Shown: in pieces, positions 1-7,619 of the stretch
How the letters are laid out: each line of letters opens with the position of its first letter
Numbering within the stretch: position 1 is the first letter of the stretch
NCBI RefSeq assembly: GCF_042697365.1
Contig: NZ_CP137605.1
DNA length: 64,000 nt
From: Brucella pseudintermedia
GTDB taxonomy: Bacteria; Pseudomonadota; Alphaproteobacteria; Rhizobiales; Rhizobiaceae
Direction: 5' to 3' (one strand)
Position numbers and translations under genes: made by a program
The notes under the pieces: generated by a model
What the model was told of the DNA's origin: nothing
The model's input: only the letters and a program-made list of their open reading frames with translations
Databases searched by the model: none

Positions 1-49
1 CCCATTTCGGTTTCTGGTCGGTAGTGCCAGCTTTCGGGTCGTGTTTCAT
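1..49 (-). CDS. 5' end of an unknown small gene, running off the window
   Basis: On the minus strand an ATG at 47-49 follows a good Shine-Dalgarno (GGAGG, five bases upstream) and opens a frame beginning MKHDPKAGTTDQKPKW that continues past the left edge. The visible residues are hydrophilic and match no family I recognise. It is divergent from the stress gene at 216, so the two share about 165 bases of upstream DNA. I saw no convincing stress promoter pointing toward it. Confidence 0.5.
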   Translation of the reverse strand, partial: MKHDPKAGTTDQKPKW

Positions 50-170
50 CGCTGCCTCCATTTGTTGAAACTGGTTGGCCCAACCGTTCAAACGCCGGAT
101 TGTTTCGTTGAACAGCGCGAGACACAGCGTTCCCCAAACGCAGGCGGCACGATTGCGGCGATAAAGTTCC

Positions 171-195
171 GGAACAATTGGCCCCTCTCATGGTT
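171..195 (+). promoter_or_regulatory. EcfG-type stress promoter
   Basis: GGAAC at 171-175 and GGTT at 192-195, separated by 16 bases. The known EcfG consensus of alphaproteobacteria is GGAAC-N16/17-CGTT, so only one base of the -10 deviates. The gene at 216 begins 20 bases downstream. Confidence 0.65.
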
Positions 196-215
196 GGACC
201 CCGGAGGTCAAAGCG

Positions 216-572
216 ATGAAAAGAGTTCTGGCAGACAAAAGCACTGGCGCTCGCACGAGGGGCGCAATCCAACAGGGCGAGACCGGCGACAAGGTTCCCG
301 GTTTCGATCCTGCGGCTGCTCCGATGGAAACGGATGCAGAGGCAGGCGGCAGTTCGCAGCCTGCCGGCGAACCCCAGCCACGGCCCGTCAAGGCCGATGA
401 CAGCAACGCTTCCAGCCATGCATCGGGCATGCGGGAGTGGCCGACTGAAGGGAACGCGCCATCCGCAAGCGGAAACGCAGCCCGGGGAGAAGGCCCTGCC
501 TATCTCGTTTGGTGGTTCATCATCGCGATGGTCGTCTTTGGTTACTTCATAATTTCATGGGTATGGCGATGA
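216..572 (+). CDS. Unknown stress-island protein with C-terminal membrane anchor
   Basis: The frame encodes 118 residues. GGAGG at 202-206 is well placed for the ATG at 216. The first 90 residues or so are hydrophilic, rich in Gly, Ala, Ser and Glu, and probably disordered. The end (residues 94-118, YLVWWFIIAMVVFGYFIISWVWR) is one strongly aromatic membrane helix, so this is a tail-anchored or single-pass inner-membrane protein. The stop overlaps the start of the next gene as ATGA, which implies translational coupling. An EcfG-type promoter lies just upstream. I recognise no family and propose no molecular function; a role in stress is inferred only from the promoter and the neighbours. Confidence 0.75.
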   Translation: MKRVLADKSTGARTRGAIQQGETGDKVPGFDPAAAPMETDAEAGGSSQPAGEPQPRPVKADDSNASSHASGMREWPTEGNAPSASGNAARGEGPAYLVWWFIIAMVVFGYFIISWVWR

Positions 573-853
573 ACATGCAATCGAAGCCTGAGCAAGACAA
601 AAGGGTCGAGCCTTCGCGAACGCTTGGATACTTTCCCCGCTTCGCCCTGGTTATATTGGCAGTTCTGCTGCTTTTATTCCTTGGATGGAGCCTGATCGGC
701 GGCGGATTGATATCGCAGCAGCAGGGCATACAGACGCCCCCGGCGACGGGTTCCGGCGAACAGCCTGCACAGACCCCGCCGTTTGAAAACCAGCGGCCGC
801 AGACGGGTACGGGAGGCGACCAGCCGACCAATCCGCCAGACGGCCAGCAATGA
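569..853 (+). CDS. Unknown single-pass membrane protein, coupled to the preceding gene
   Basis: The start at 569 is chosen because its ATG overlaps the TGA of the previous gene (ATGA). In-frame ATGs at 557, 563 and 575 are alternatives. The protein has 94 residues: about 22 charged residues, one hydrophobic helix (ALVILAVLLLLFLGWSLIGG), then a low-complexity tail rich in Pro, Gln, Gly and Thr that probably lies in the periplasm. With the preceding tail-anchored protein it makes a two-gene membrane unit under one stress promoter. No family is recognised. Confidence 0.7.
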   Translation: MNMQSKPEQDKRVEPSRTLGYFPRFALVILAVLLLLFLGWSLIGGGLISQQQGIQTPPATGSGEQPAQTPPFENQRPQTGTGGDQPTNPPDGQQ

Positions 854-862
854 AGATCAGAA

Positions 863-1039
863 ATGAGGCCGATCATGGACGAGCAACCAACCACTCCGCT
901 CACGGACGATGAAGACGTAAAATTTCTCGCGGAGAATTCGGATATTTCGCCGCTTCAGGCGCGCCAGCTGATCGAACGTTTCGGCAGGGACAGGCAGAAG
1001 CTGCTTGAAGAAGCGAAGAAGTTTAAAGCGGAAGGATGA
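863..1039 (+). CDS. Small hydrophilic unknown protein
   Basis: This short frame encodes 58 residues from ATG 863, or 54 from ATG 875. It lies in the same orientation between two stress-island genes with gaps of under 10 bases, which supports an operon. The second half (DISPLQARQLIERFGRDRQKLLEEAKKFKAEG, positions 947-1036) is predicted to be helical. It looks like a small helix-turn-helix or DUF3606-like fold, but that is a weak resemblance. No function is assigned. Confidence 0.55.
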   Translation: MRPIMDEQPTTPLTDDEDVKFLAENSDISPLQARQLIERFGRDRQKLLEEAKKFKAEG

Positions 1040-1043
1040 GACG

Positions 1044-1298
1044 ATGGCTCAGATAACACGCGATCACGACAAGATCCGCCGGTGGGCGGAAGACCGCAAC
1101 GGGCATCCGGCAATGGTGGATACCGGCAACGAAGGCGGTATATTGCGCATTGACTTCGCGGAGAAAGACGAAAACCTGGAAGAAATCAACTGGGACGATT
1201 TCTTTGCCATATTCGACGACCGAAATCTTGCCTTCCTTTATGAAGATGCAGGCAATAGCCGCTTCAACAAGTTTGTAGACGCAGACAAGAATGGCTGA
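1044..1298 (+). CDS. Small conserved stress-associated protein
   Basis: The frame encodes 84 residues beginning MAQITRDHDKIRRWAEDRNG. The start at 1044 is preferred over the upstream in-frame ATG at 1005, because the family normally begins at this motif and GGATGAGACG lies just before it. I recognise the family as the short proteins with motifs RRWAEDRNG, LRIDF and SRFN that databases often mislabel as 1,4-alpha-glucan branching enzyme. They contain no enzyme domain. The gene is acidic, soluble, and last in the run of four genes following the promoter at 171. Confidence 0.75.
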   Translation: MAQITRDHDKIRRWAEDRNGHPAMVDTGNEGGILRIDFAEKDENLEEINWDDFFAIFDDRNLAFLYEDAGNSRFNKFVDADKNG

Positions 1299-1338
1299 GG
1301 CGAGCGAGAGCGCCGCTAAACCCGGGAGCCCGGTAAAA

Positions 1339-1626
1339 TCAGGACGATGGTTCTGAGTCAGGCAGGATGTTCAGGTTAGCGGCGGTGGGCGCCTCCGCAT
1401 GGCGGTCCCGATATCTCTTGTGAGCAAGCCGCGAGGCCAGTTCGGCTATGTAGTTCAAATCCCTCAGGCCGTTCTGGTAAAGCATTATGATTGCGGTCGA
1501 AAGGTCCGCGGCAGCATATTCCCTGTCGCTTTCTTCAAGAATGATTGCGGCATGGGAAAAGCAACTGCGCATGAAGGTTACTTCTTCCGGCTTGTAAATA
1601 CGGCTCGCTTCGTTGAAGAGCGGCAT
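1339..1626 (-). CDS. Hypothetical protein, 95 residues
   Basis: The start has a strong ribosome site (AAGGAGGATCGT then ATG). The protein is soluble and mostly helical, with the core motif YAAADLSTAIIMLYQNGLRD and a disordered tail after about residue 76. It converges on the gene ending at 1298. No family is recognised. Its position within the island suggests a stress link, but no GGAAC-type promoter was seen directly upstream. Confidence 0.6.
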   Translation of the reverse strand: MPLFNEASRIYKPEEVTFMRSCFSHAAIILEESDREYAAADLSTAIIMLYQNGLRDLNYIAELASRLAHKRYRDRHAEAPTAANLNILPDSEPSS

Positions 1627-1717
1627 ACGATCCTCCTTCGGGAAACATCAACAATACGCTTCCTAATAATTTAAGATAGGGACGATTGATCACTTCATAT
1701 TTCGATGCTGCCTTGGC

Positions 1718-1918
1718 TCACGGCAAGCGGCCGCTGCCGTGTTCGGGATGGCGTTCAAGATTCTGGCGGTTGAGGCAATCGAAAACCCGCTTTGCCTCAT
1801 CCTCGTTCAAGGCGACCTGCAAGCGGCCCTCGAACGTGATGGGGTGGCCTTTGAAGGCATCGATCACCGACCAGGTGCCATCGCCGTTTTTCTGAAGTTT
1901 GTACCCGTTTTCTACCAT
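1718..1918 (-). CDS. Hypothetical protein, 66 residues
   Basis: The start ATG at 1916-1918 follows GGAGACGACC on the minus strand. A longer frame from 1987 exists but its first 23 residues look untranslated. The protein (MVENGYKLQKNGDGTWSVID...) reads like a small beta-rich domain with GDGTWSVIDAFKGHP, followed by a helix with DEAKRVFDCLNRQ. It may bind a partner, but no family is recognised. An EcfG-type promoter lies about 125 bases upstream (2044-2069). Confidence 0.65.
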   Translation of the reverse strand: MVENGYKLQKNGDGTWSVIDAFKGHPITFEGRLQVALNEDEAKRVFDCLNRQNLERHPEHGSGRLP

Positions 1919-2043
1919 GGTCGTCTCCCGTCGCGGCGTGTCTCCGGCAAACTTGATGGTTCCCCATGGTGGAGTTTCTTGAGGCAACTCGGGTTCCGCT
2001 GAAACCGACCCACCATTGATATAGATGCCGGAGAAAGGAGGTT

Positions 2044-2069
2044 AACGAAGCAATGGTTCGAATGGTTCC
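2044..2069 (-). promoter_or_regulatory. EcfG-type stress promoter (minus strand)
   Basis: On the minus strand GGAAC (plus 2065-2069) and CGTT (plus 2044-2047) are separated by 17 bases. This is an exact match to the consensus and faces the small gene at 1718-1918. Confidence 0.65.
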
Positions 2070-2146
2070 TTCGGACTTCAAACCGTTTTGCGTGAATGCA
2101 TTTGCCGAACGCTGGCATCTATTTTGGCTTAACCCTCGAAAGAGCG

Positions 2147-2171
2147 GGAACAAGCCTCCGGTTTCGTTGTT
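2147..2171 (+). promoter_or_regulatory. EcfG-type stress promoter
   Basis: GGAAC at 2147-2151 and TGTT at 2168-2171, spacing 16. It faces the CBS gene at 2210 and is divergent from the promoter at 2044-2069. The same TGTT variant recurs at 10119 and 10252. Confidence 0.55.
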
Positions 2172-2209
2172 GGGGCCCTAGCTCAATCTTGAAAGCGAGG
2201 GAGACGGTT

Positions 2210-2644
2210 ATGCAAGTCAGAGATATGATGAGCAGCGACGCACGCGTCGCGAACCCGGAAACCACGATCCAGCAGGCTGCGCGATTAATGGCCGGTATCG
2301 ATGCCGGTTTTCTTCCTGTGGGTGAGAAGGATCAACTCGTCGGTATGATTACCGATCGGGATATTGCCGTTCGGGCGGTTGCTTTGGGCCTGGGACCGGA
2401 CACGCCTGTCCGGGATGTTATGACGAGTGACGTGAAATATTGCTTCTTCGATCAGGAGATCGAAGAAGTCACCGCAAACATGGCCGATATCCAGGTCCGG
2501 CGTTTGCCGGTTCTCGACAGGAACAAGCGTCTCGTTGGCGTGATTTCCCTTGGCGATATTGCGCTAAGAAACACCGATGGAGCCGCAGGCGAGGCTTTGA
2601 CAGGCATATCGCGTCCCGGCGGCGATCATTCGCAGACAGGATAA
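2210..2644 (+). CDS. CBS-pair protein
   Basis: The frame encodes 144 residues starting MQVRDMMSSDARVANPETT; the ATG at 2210 has GAGGGAGA upstream. Two CBS motifs are visible. The first (about residues 7-62) ends in LVGMITDRDIAVRAVALG and the second (about 72-127) in RLVGVISLGDIALR. Such stand-alone Bateman modules bind adenosine nucleotides and regulate partners. No catalytic domain is attached, so the partner is unknown. Its stop TAA overlaps the ATG of the next gene by one base, which indicates an operon with the methyltransferase-esterase fusion. Confidence 0.85.
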   Translation: MQVRDMMSSDARVANPETTIQQAARLMAGIDAGFLPVGEKDQLVGMITDRDIAVRAVALGLGPDTPVRDVMTSDVKYCFFDQEIEEVTANMADIQVRRLPVLDRNKRLVGVISLGDIALRNTDGAAGEALTGISRPGGDHSQTG

Positions 2645-4617
2645 TGCGGCAGGTGGTTATGCTGGACGCCGCAGATTTTACACGCGCTCGCAGACATATG
2701 GTCGAAACTCAAGTCCAACAACGCGGAATTACCGACCGCAACGTTCTTCACGCCATGCTGGAAGTGCCGCGGGAAGAGTTCGTCGACGAAGGGTATGAAG
2801 ACTTCGCATACGATGACACGCCGTTGCCGATCGGTCGCGGCCAGACGATTTCTCAGCCCTATATGGTTGCTTTTATGCTTGAGGCCGCCAACGTTCAGTC
2901 AACTGACCGGGCGTTGGAAGTCGGTGCCGGTTCGGGATATGCGACGGCAGTGTTGAGCAGAATAGCGGCGGAAGTCGTGGCTATTGAGCGTCACGAGGAG
3001 CTCGCTTGCGCCGCGCGGCGACGTCTGGATAAGCTTGGATATGCAAATGTCGAACTGCTGGTGGCGGATGGCGCTCGTGGATGGGAAGCAGGCTCGCCCT
3101 ATGATGTGATCGTGGTATCCGCTGCGGGGCTGCGCGTCCCCGAGGCTTTGAAGGATCAACTGGCAATTGGAGGGCGCCTGATTATCCCCGTTGGCGAGGA
3201 AGCCGATCAGATCCTCCTGAAAATTACACGCCATAGCGCAACAGGTTTTAGCCGGGAAGAGCTCGACCGGGTACGGTTCGTTCCGTTGATTGAAGGAAGT
3301 GAAGGGCCCGACTCCAATGATCGGGCCTCTCTTGTCCGATTGATATCCCAGGCGGCTGAACGCCTGCCTGAAAACTGTGATGCATTTGGAGAGCTGTTTG
3401 CCCGTTATGCAGATTGCCGGTTCGTGTTGCTCGGAGAATCCACCCACGGCACCGCGGAGTTCTATAAGGCTCGCGCAGCGATTACCCGGTATCTCATCCA
3501 GGAACACGGTTTCAATGTGGTCGCTGTCGAAGCGGACTGGCCTGATGCCGCATCTGTCGATCGATATATCCGACGAAAGCCGCAACGGCCAGACAGGCCC
3601 GTGTTCCAGCGATTTCCCAGATGGATGTGGCGCAATGCAGAATTCCGGGCGCTTGTCGAATGGCTGCGTGAATACAACACCAATGTCGCCATAAACGACA
3701 ATATCCGCTTTTTCGGTCTGGATATTTACAATCTGTCAGGTTCGATAGCGGCGGTACTGGATTATCTCGATAGCGTCGATACGACTGCCGCAGGGATTGC
3801 CAGAGAGCGTTATTCCTGCCTGATGCCGTGGCAGCACGAGCCGTCATTCTATGCCAGGGCAGTCTCGAACCGACAATATCGCAGCTGTGAGCAAGCTGTT
3901 ATTGCGCAATGCCGCGATTTGCTGGCGAAAGAACTTTCCGTTGGGGTGGAGCACGACGGTGAGGAGTATTTCGCGGCGGTCCAGAACTCCCGGCTGGTGG
4001 TGACTGCCGAACAATACTACCGGACCATGTATTATGGCGGTCGCGAGAGCTGGAACCTGCGTGACAGGTCGATGTTTGAAACGCTTGTCCATATTTGTGA
4101 ACGCCGCGGGCCTGAAACGAAAGCAGTGATCTGGGCGCACAATTCCCACATCGGCGATGCGCGTCACACGGATATGGGACTGGCGCGCAACGAGATAAAT
4201 CTGGGCCAGCTCTGCCGCGAGCGCTTTGGCAACGAGGTAGCGTTGATTGGGCTCGGGACAAATTCCGGGACCGTGGCCGCTGCGGCGGACTGGGATGGTG
4301 CGATGGCAGCAATGGCTCTGCGACCGGCGATGGATGAGAGCTTTGAAGCGCTCTGCCGCCAGACCGGCATCGCTCGATTTTTACTGGATTTTCGCAATAA
4401 CCCGTCGATTTCCGGGGCTTTGTCTGCACCTCGTCCGCAACGCTTCGTTGGCGTTATCTATCGGCCAGCAAGCGAACGCCTCAGCCATTACCTCAATGCG
4501 TCGCCGGCAAAGCAGTTCGACGGGTTTTTGTGGTTCAGTGACACAAGCGCAGTTCGGCCACTCGATCCTGAACCGGATTTGCCGAGGGATGAGGATACTT
4601 ATCCCTTTGGCCTGTAG
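2644..4617 (+). CDS. Protein-L-isoaspartate methyltransferase fused to erythromycin-esterase-like domain
   Basis: The protein has 657 residues. Residues 1-220 are a protein-L-isoaspartate O-methyltransferase, which methylates damaged Asp residues so that they can be repaired. The PIGRGQTISQPYMVA segment (about 62-76) and the SAM motif LEVGAGSGYA (91-100) are present. Residues about 235-650 are an erythromycin-esterase-like domain with its typical acid and His motifs: LLGESTHGTAEFY, VVAVEADWPD and WAHNSHIGDA. The start at 2644 overlaps the CBS stop; ATG 2659 is an alternative. The frame stays open further upstream, but that part overlaps the CBS gene. The esterase half is far more likely to have a housekeeping or stress substrate than a macrolide, but the substrate cannot be read from sequence. 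Confidence 0.88.
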   Translation: MRQVVMLDAADFTRARRHMVETQVQQRGITDRNVLHAMLEVPREEFVDEGYEDFAYDDTPLPIGRGQTISQPYMVAFMLEAANVQSTDRALEVGAGSGYATAVLSRIAAEVVAIERHEELACAARRRLDKLGYANVELLVADGARGWEAGSPYDVIVVSAAGLRVPEALKDQLAIGGRLIIPVGEEADQILLKITRHSATGFSREELDRVRFVPLIEGSEGPDSNDRASLVRLISQAAERLPENCDAFGELFARYADCRFVLLGESTHGTAEFYKARAAITRYLIQEHGFNVVAVEADWPDAASVDRYIRRKPQRPDRPVFQRFPRWMWRNAEFRALVEWLREYNTNVAINDNIRFFGLDIYNLSGSIAAVLDYLDSVDTTAAGIARERYSCLMPWQHEPSFYARAVSNRQYRSCEQAVIAQCRDLLAKELSVGVEHDGEEYFAAVQNSRLVVTAEQYYRTMYYGGRESWNLRDRSMFETLVHICERRGPETKAVIWAHNSHIGDARHTDMGLARNEINLGQLCRERFGNEVALIGLGTNSGTVAAAADWDGAMAAMALRPAMDESFEALCRQTGIARFLLDFRNNPSISGALSAPRPQRFVGVIYRPASERLSHYLNASPAKQFDGFLWFSDTSAVRPLDPEPDLPRDEDTYPFGL

Positions 4618-4710
4618 GTCGGAAGACGGCGCCTACAGTACCCCGCGTGCAGACGAAACACCGGCGGGATTTTGAACCCACAGTTCTCACTCAAACCGGA
4701 GGATCTGATT

Positions 4711-5517
4711 ATGAATATTGGAAGCGACGTCACCTTGCGCACTGGAAACACAATGCCCTGCATGGGGCTTGGGACCTGGAAGCTTACGCAGAACACGGCT
4801 GAGACAATCTCGGCGGCGCTGGAGCAGGGTTATCGCATGATCGATACGTCGGGTGACTACGGTACGCAACCTGGCATCGGCGATGGCATCCGGCGGGCGG
4901 ATATGGATCGGGACAGTTTTTATCTCGTGACCAAGATCGAAGATACCGATGACGATGCATACGAGGCTGTGCAGAAGAACCTTGAAGAACTGCAGTTGAG
5001 CTATGCAAACCTCATTCTCATTCACCGCCCTCCGGAAGGGAGGGTCGGAACGGAATTATGGGAGGGTCTTATCAGAGCGAGAGGAGATGGTCTGACGCGC
5101 GATATCGGGGTTAGCAACTATTCTGTATCGCTGCTTCAAAGCTTGATTGACGCCACGGACGAAACGCCGGTCGTCAACCAGATTGAATGGAGCCCTTTCG
5201 GACATAGCGAGGAGATGTTGGCGTTCTGCACGGAAAGAAACATCGTCATTCAGGCCTACAGCCCTCTGACGCGTACGACACGACTGGACGACGGCGATAT
5301 CGTCCAGATCGCCGCCCGATACAAAAAAACGCCTGCCCAGATAATGCTGCGATGGAACCTTCAGCTTGGTACGGTTCCTCTCCCCAAAGCCAACAAGCGC
5401 GAGCATCAACGGGAGAATATCGACCTGTTCGACTTCATCCTTTCCGATGAAGATATGAACAGGCTTTCGAACCTCAATCAGCATTATTCTGCCCTTGGAG
5501 AATTGCCCTATAGCTGA
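4711..5517 (+). CDS. Aldo/keto reductase
   Basis: The protein has 268 residues, and the start follows CCGGAGGATCTGATT. It is a short-form NADPH-dependent aldo/keto reductase. The catalytic tetrad is visible: Asp in MIDTSGDYG, Tyr in the same motif, Lys in VTKIED, and His in LILIHRPPEG. VNQIEWSPF and the cofactor-binding segment near VPLPKANKREHQ follow. It probably detoxifies reactive aldehydes, in keeping with the stress setting, but the substrate is unknown. It lies 93 bases after the methyltransferase-esterase gene in the same direction and has no GGAAC promoter of its own. Confidence 0.88.
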   Translation: MNIGSDVTLRTGNTMPCMGLGTWKLTQNTAETISAALEQGYRMIDTSGDYGTQPGIGDGIRRADMDRDSFYLVTKIEDTDDDAYEAVQKNLEELQLSYANLILIHRPPEGRVGTELWEGLIRARGDGLTRDIGVSNYSVSLLQSLIDATDETPVVNQIEWSPFGHSEEMLAFCTERNIVIQAYSPLTRTTRLDDGDIVQIAARYKKTPAQIMLRWNLQLGTVPLPKANKREHQRENIDLFDFILSDEDMNRLSNLNQHYSALGELPYS

Positions 5518-5534
5518 CGCAAGCCCGCGCGGCG

Positions 5535-5561
5535 GGAAGTCAGTCCGCTGGACTGATTTCC
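5535..5561. repeat. Palindromic repeat (gtcagtccgctggactga type)
   Basis: A near-perfect inverted repeat, ggaagtcagtcc with ggactgatttcc around a cgct loop, lies after the aldo/keto reductase stop. The same core recurs within the composite repeat at 32627-32775. It may act as a terminator-like hairpin between the converging genes, but it has no T-run. Confidence 0.6.
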
Positions 5562-5642
5562 TGCCCCGCTTCGAGGCGTATGATAACGAAGCAAAACAAT
5601 AGTTGTGTCGGTTTCGGCGATTCTTTTAATACAGGAAACGCT

Positions 5643-6734
5643 CTATGGCTCATCGATGCCCGACACCAGTTTGTCGACCGGGATCGTTACCTTGATTTCC
5701 AATCCGCTCGGCAGCCATTTTCGCTCGACGGAGGCGTTCAGGGCCGACGACAGTCCGGCCTCCAGACGGGTTCCGAACCCCTCCGTATTTGCCTGCCTGG
5801 CCGTTTCCTCGACGCTTTCGCTCCACAATAACCGGACCGTGTCGATTGTTTCTTCCACAACGATGCTGAGGCAACCGCCCATTGATGAAAGCGCACCGTG
5901 CTTGGCTGCGTTGGTAGCAAATTCATGCAACAACAGGGACAGGTTGGTCAGGGACTTGCCGGAAACAGCGGGATCAGCCCCCGACAGGCTGATATTACAT
6001 CCATCGTAAGGATCAAGGATTGTACGTATCAGCGTTTGAAGGGGAATAGCCACGGACATGTCAGGATTTTCATTCCAGGCCGGCATCGTCAACTCGTGAG
6101 CTCTTGCGAGTGACGACAGTCTCGCCTGTACGCGTTGGCGAAACTCATCCACGCTTTGTGCTTCCCGCCCGCTGAGAGACACGATCCCGTTCGCCAGCGC
6201 AAACAGGTTTTTGACGCGGTGGTGCATTTCGCCCAACACGAGAAACAGTTTTTCCTGGGCCTTACGGCGCTCGGTGATGTCGCGGGCTATTTTTGAAGCG
6301 CCAACGATCACTCCCCGCGCATCGCGGATGGGAGAGATTGTCAGGGAAATATCGAAGAGCGTCCCGTCCTTCTTCTTGCGAACTGTTTCGAAATGCTCCA
6401 CCCGCATCCCGGCGCGAATCTGGGCAAGGATCGCGGGCTCCTCGTTGAGACGATCTTCAGGAATAAGAAGAGTAATCGGTTTTCCTATGACTTCGTCCGG
6501 TTGGTAGCCGAACAAACGCTGGGCTCCCCGGTTCCATGTCTTGATATTCCCCTGCAGATCCTTGCTGATGATGGCATCGTCCGATCCGTCTACTATGGCA
6601 GCGAGCCAATCGCGCAGGTCGAGTTCGGTATCGTAGAAATTCGCCTGCCAGGCATAAGAACCGTTGTAGGAGACGACGGGGATCTGCACATCGCTGCGCT
6701 GCCGATCATCATTTTCATTACTCATAACCGTCAC
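5643..6734 (-). CDS. PAS-HWE family sensor histidine kinase
   Basis: The protein has 363 residues from a GTG at 6734 (GAGGAAG nine bases upstream) or 360 from ATG 6725. Residues about 40-155 are a PAS domain (DGSDDAIISKDLQGNIKTWN through GASKIARDITERR). The kinase core belongs to the HWE class: the phospho-acceptor is His172 in GEMHHRVKN, the N-box is LLLHEFATNAAKHGALS, and the W-x-E motif is LLWSES. It has no membrane helix, so it probably senses a cytoplasmic signal or ligand. HWE kinases commonly feed PhyR in the general stress response (known for LovhK in Brucella). Its place among GGAAC-promoter genes makes that a good inference, not a proof. Confidence 0.88.
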   Translation of the reverse strand: MTVMSNENDDRQRSDVQIPVVSYNGSYAWQANFYDTELDLRDWLAAIVDGSDDAIISKDLQGNIKTWNRGAQRLFGYQPDEVIGKPITLLIPEDRLNEEPAILAQIRAGMRVEHFETVRKKKDGTLFDISLTISPIRDARGVIVGASKIARDITERRKAQEKLFLVLGEMHHRVKNLFALANGIVSLSGREAQSVDEFRQRVQARLSSLARAHELTMPAWNENPDMSVAIPLQTLIRTILDPYDGCNISLSGADPAVSGKSLTNLSLLLHEFATNAAKHGALSSMGGCLSIVVEETIDTVRLLWSESVEETARQANTEGFGTRLEAGLSSALNASVERKWLPSGLEIKVTIPVDKLVSGIDEP

Positions 6735-6927
6735 CCGCGAAATCTTCCTCTAGAAATGCCACCCTAATAAACTCTCAAAACCCAGTCGACCAATATTTAG
6801 GGGTTATTTGTCTATATCACTTATAAAGGTGGATTGGTTTTGGTCGGCGTCAGGGACCGGCGAACAGCAAGGCCAACCGGCTTCTCTCCAGCACGAGATC
6901 GCTCTCCATAAAATAAAATTGCACCAA

Positions 6928-6952
6928 GGAACAAACCCGGCTGCGTGCGGTT
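6928..6952 (+). promoter_or_regulatory. EcfG-type stress promoter
   Basis: GGAAC at 6928-6932 and GGTT at 6949-6952 with 16 bases between. It lies 40 bases upstream of the BON gene start, which is a normal distance. Confidence 0.65.
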
Positions 6953-6991
6953 CGGAGTGCTGTCATCACGACTGTGAAGAGGAGCAATCTC

Positions 6992-7522
6992 ATGCCAGGT
7001 CGATATCAGAACGAAGATCGTGACGATTACTACAACGAACCCTACCGGGAGCGCGATTACGAAGCGCGGGGAAGCGACTACCGGGGCTATGATGACCGTT
7101 ATTCAAGCGATTATGGCCGGGGACGTTACTTCGATGACAGTGACGAACGATATGCTTTCCGGCGAGAACCAAATCGCGAGCGGGAGAATGATCGCTACCG
7201 CCAGCGGACGGAAGGCCAGTCGAGAGGCAGCTACGCTTCAACCGGCCAGCATCGGGGAAAAGGACCGAAGGGATACACACGCTCCGATGACCGCATCAAG
7301 GAAGACGTATCGGACGCATTGATGGAAGATGCGGAACTCGATGCATCCGACATTGAGGTGACGGTCAAGAAGGGCGAAGTGACCCTGCAGGGTCAGGTTG
7401 GAAATCGTCAGGACAAGCGCAGGGCAGAAGAATGCGCTGAAATGTGTGCCGGCGTTGTTGATGTCCAGAACAACATCAAGATCCGCTCAGCAACATCGGC
7501 TTCGTCAAAGGGTGCTGCCTGA
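6992..7522 (+). CDS. BON-domain protein with Arg/Asp/Tyr-rich N-terminus
   Basis: The protein has 176 residues, and the start follows AAGAGGAGCAATCTC. Residues 1-95 are extremely rich in Arg, Asp, Tyr and Gly (for example RGYDDRYSSDYGRGRYF) and surely disordered. Residues about 98-165 form a BON domain (DDRIKEDVSDALMEDAELDASDIEVTV..., with GEVTLQGQV and a closing VDVQNNIKI). BON domains usually bind phospholipid or keep envelope integrity. This copy has no signal peptide, so it may stay in the cytoplasm as in other rhizobial stress proteins. It carries its own stress promoter, and the DDR-rich repeat gene follows in the same direction. Confidence 0.85.
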   Translation: MPGRYQNEDRDDYYNEPYRERDYEARGSDYRGYDDRYSSDYGRGRYFDDSDERYAFRREPNRERENDRYRQRTEGQSRGSYASTGQHRGKGPKGYTRSDDRIKEDVSDALMEDAELDASDIEVTVKKGEVTLQGQVGNRQDKRRAEECAEMCAGVVDVQNNIKIRSATSASSKGAA

Positions 7523-7535
7523 ATTTTGAAACTCG

Positions 7536-7592
7536 CGGCTGGAAAACGCAGCCGGAGACGAGCCCTGCAAGGGCTCATGCGCCTTGAGGCGC
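7536..7592 (+). other. Three consecutive hairpins between two stress genes
   Basis: Three separate inverted repeats follow each other: cggctg/cagccg (7536-7554), gagccc/gggctc (7560-7576) and gcgcc/ggcgc (7579-7592). They end 27 bases before the ATG at 7620, and the last one leaves the GGAGG site free. None has a T-run, so they may stabilise or process the mRNA rather than terminate it. Confidence 0.5.
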
Positions 7593-7619
7593 GAAACCCA
7601 CACACAATTGGAGGATAAA

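Noticed and set aside
2440..2643. In-frame N-terminal extension of the methyltransferase gene
   Set aside because: It overlaps the CBS gene in another frame, and the family begins near MLDAADF; ATG 2644 or 2659 fits better.
6808..7023. 71-residue plus-strand frame before the BON gene
   Set aside because: It contains the EcfG promoter (6928-6952) and the ribosome site of the BON gene, and its residues look random.
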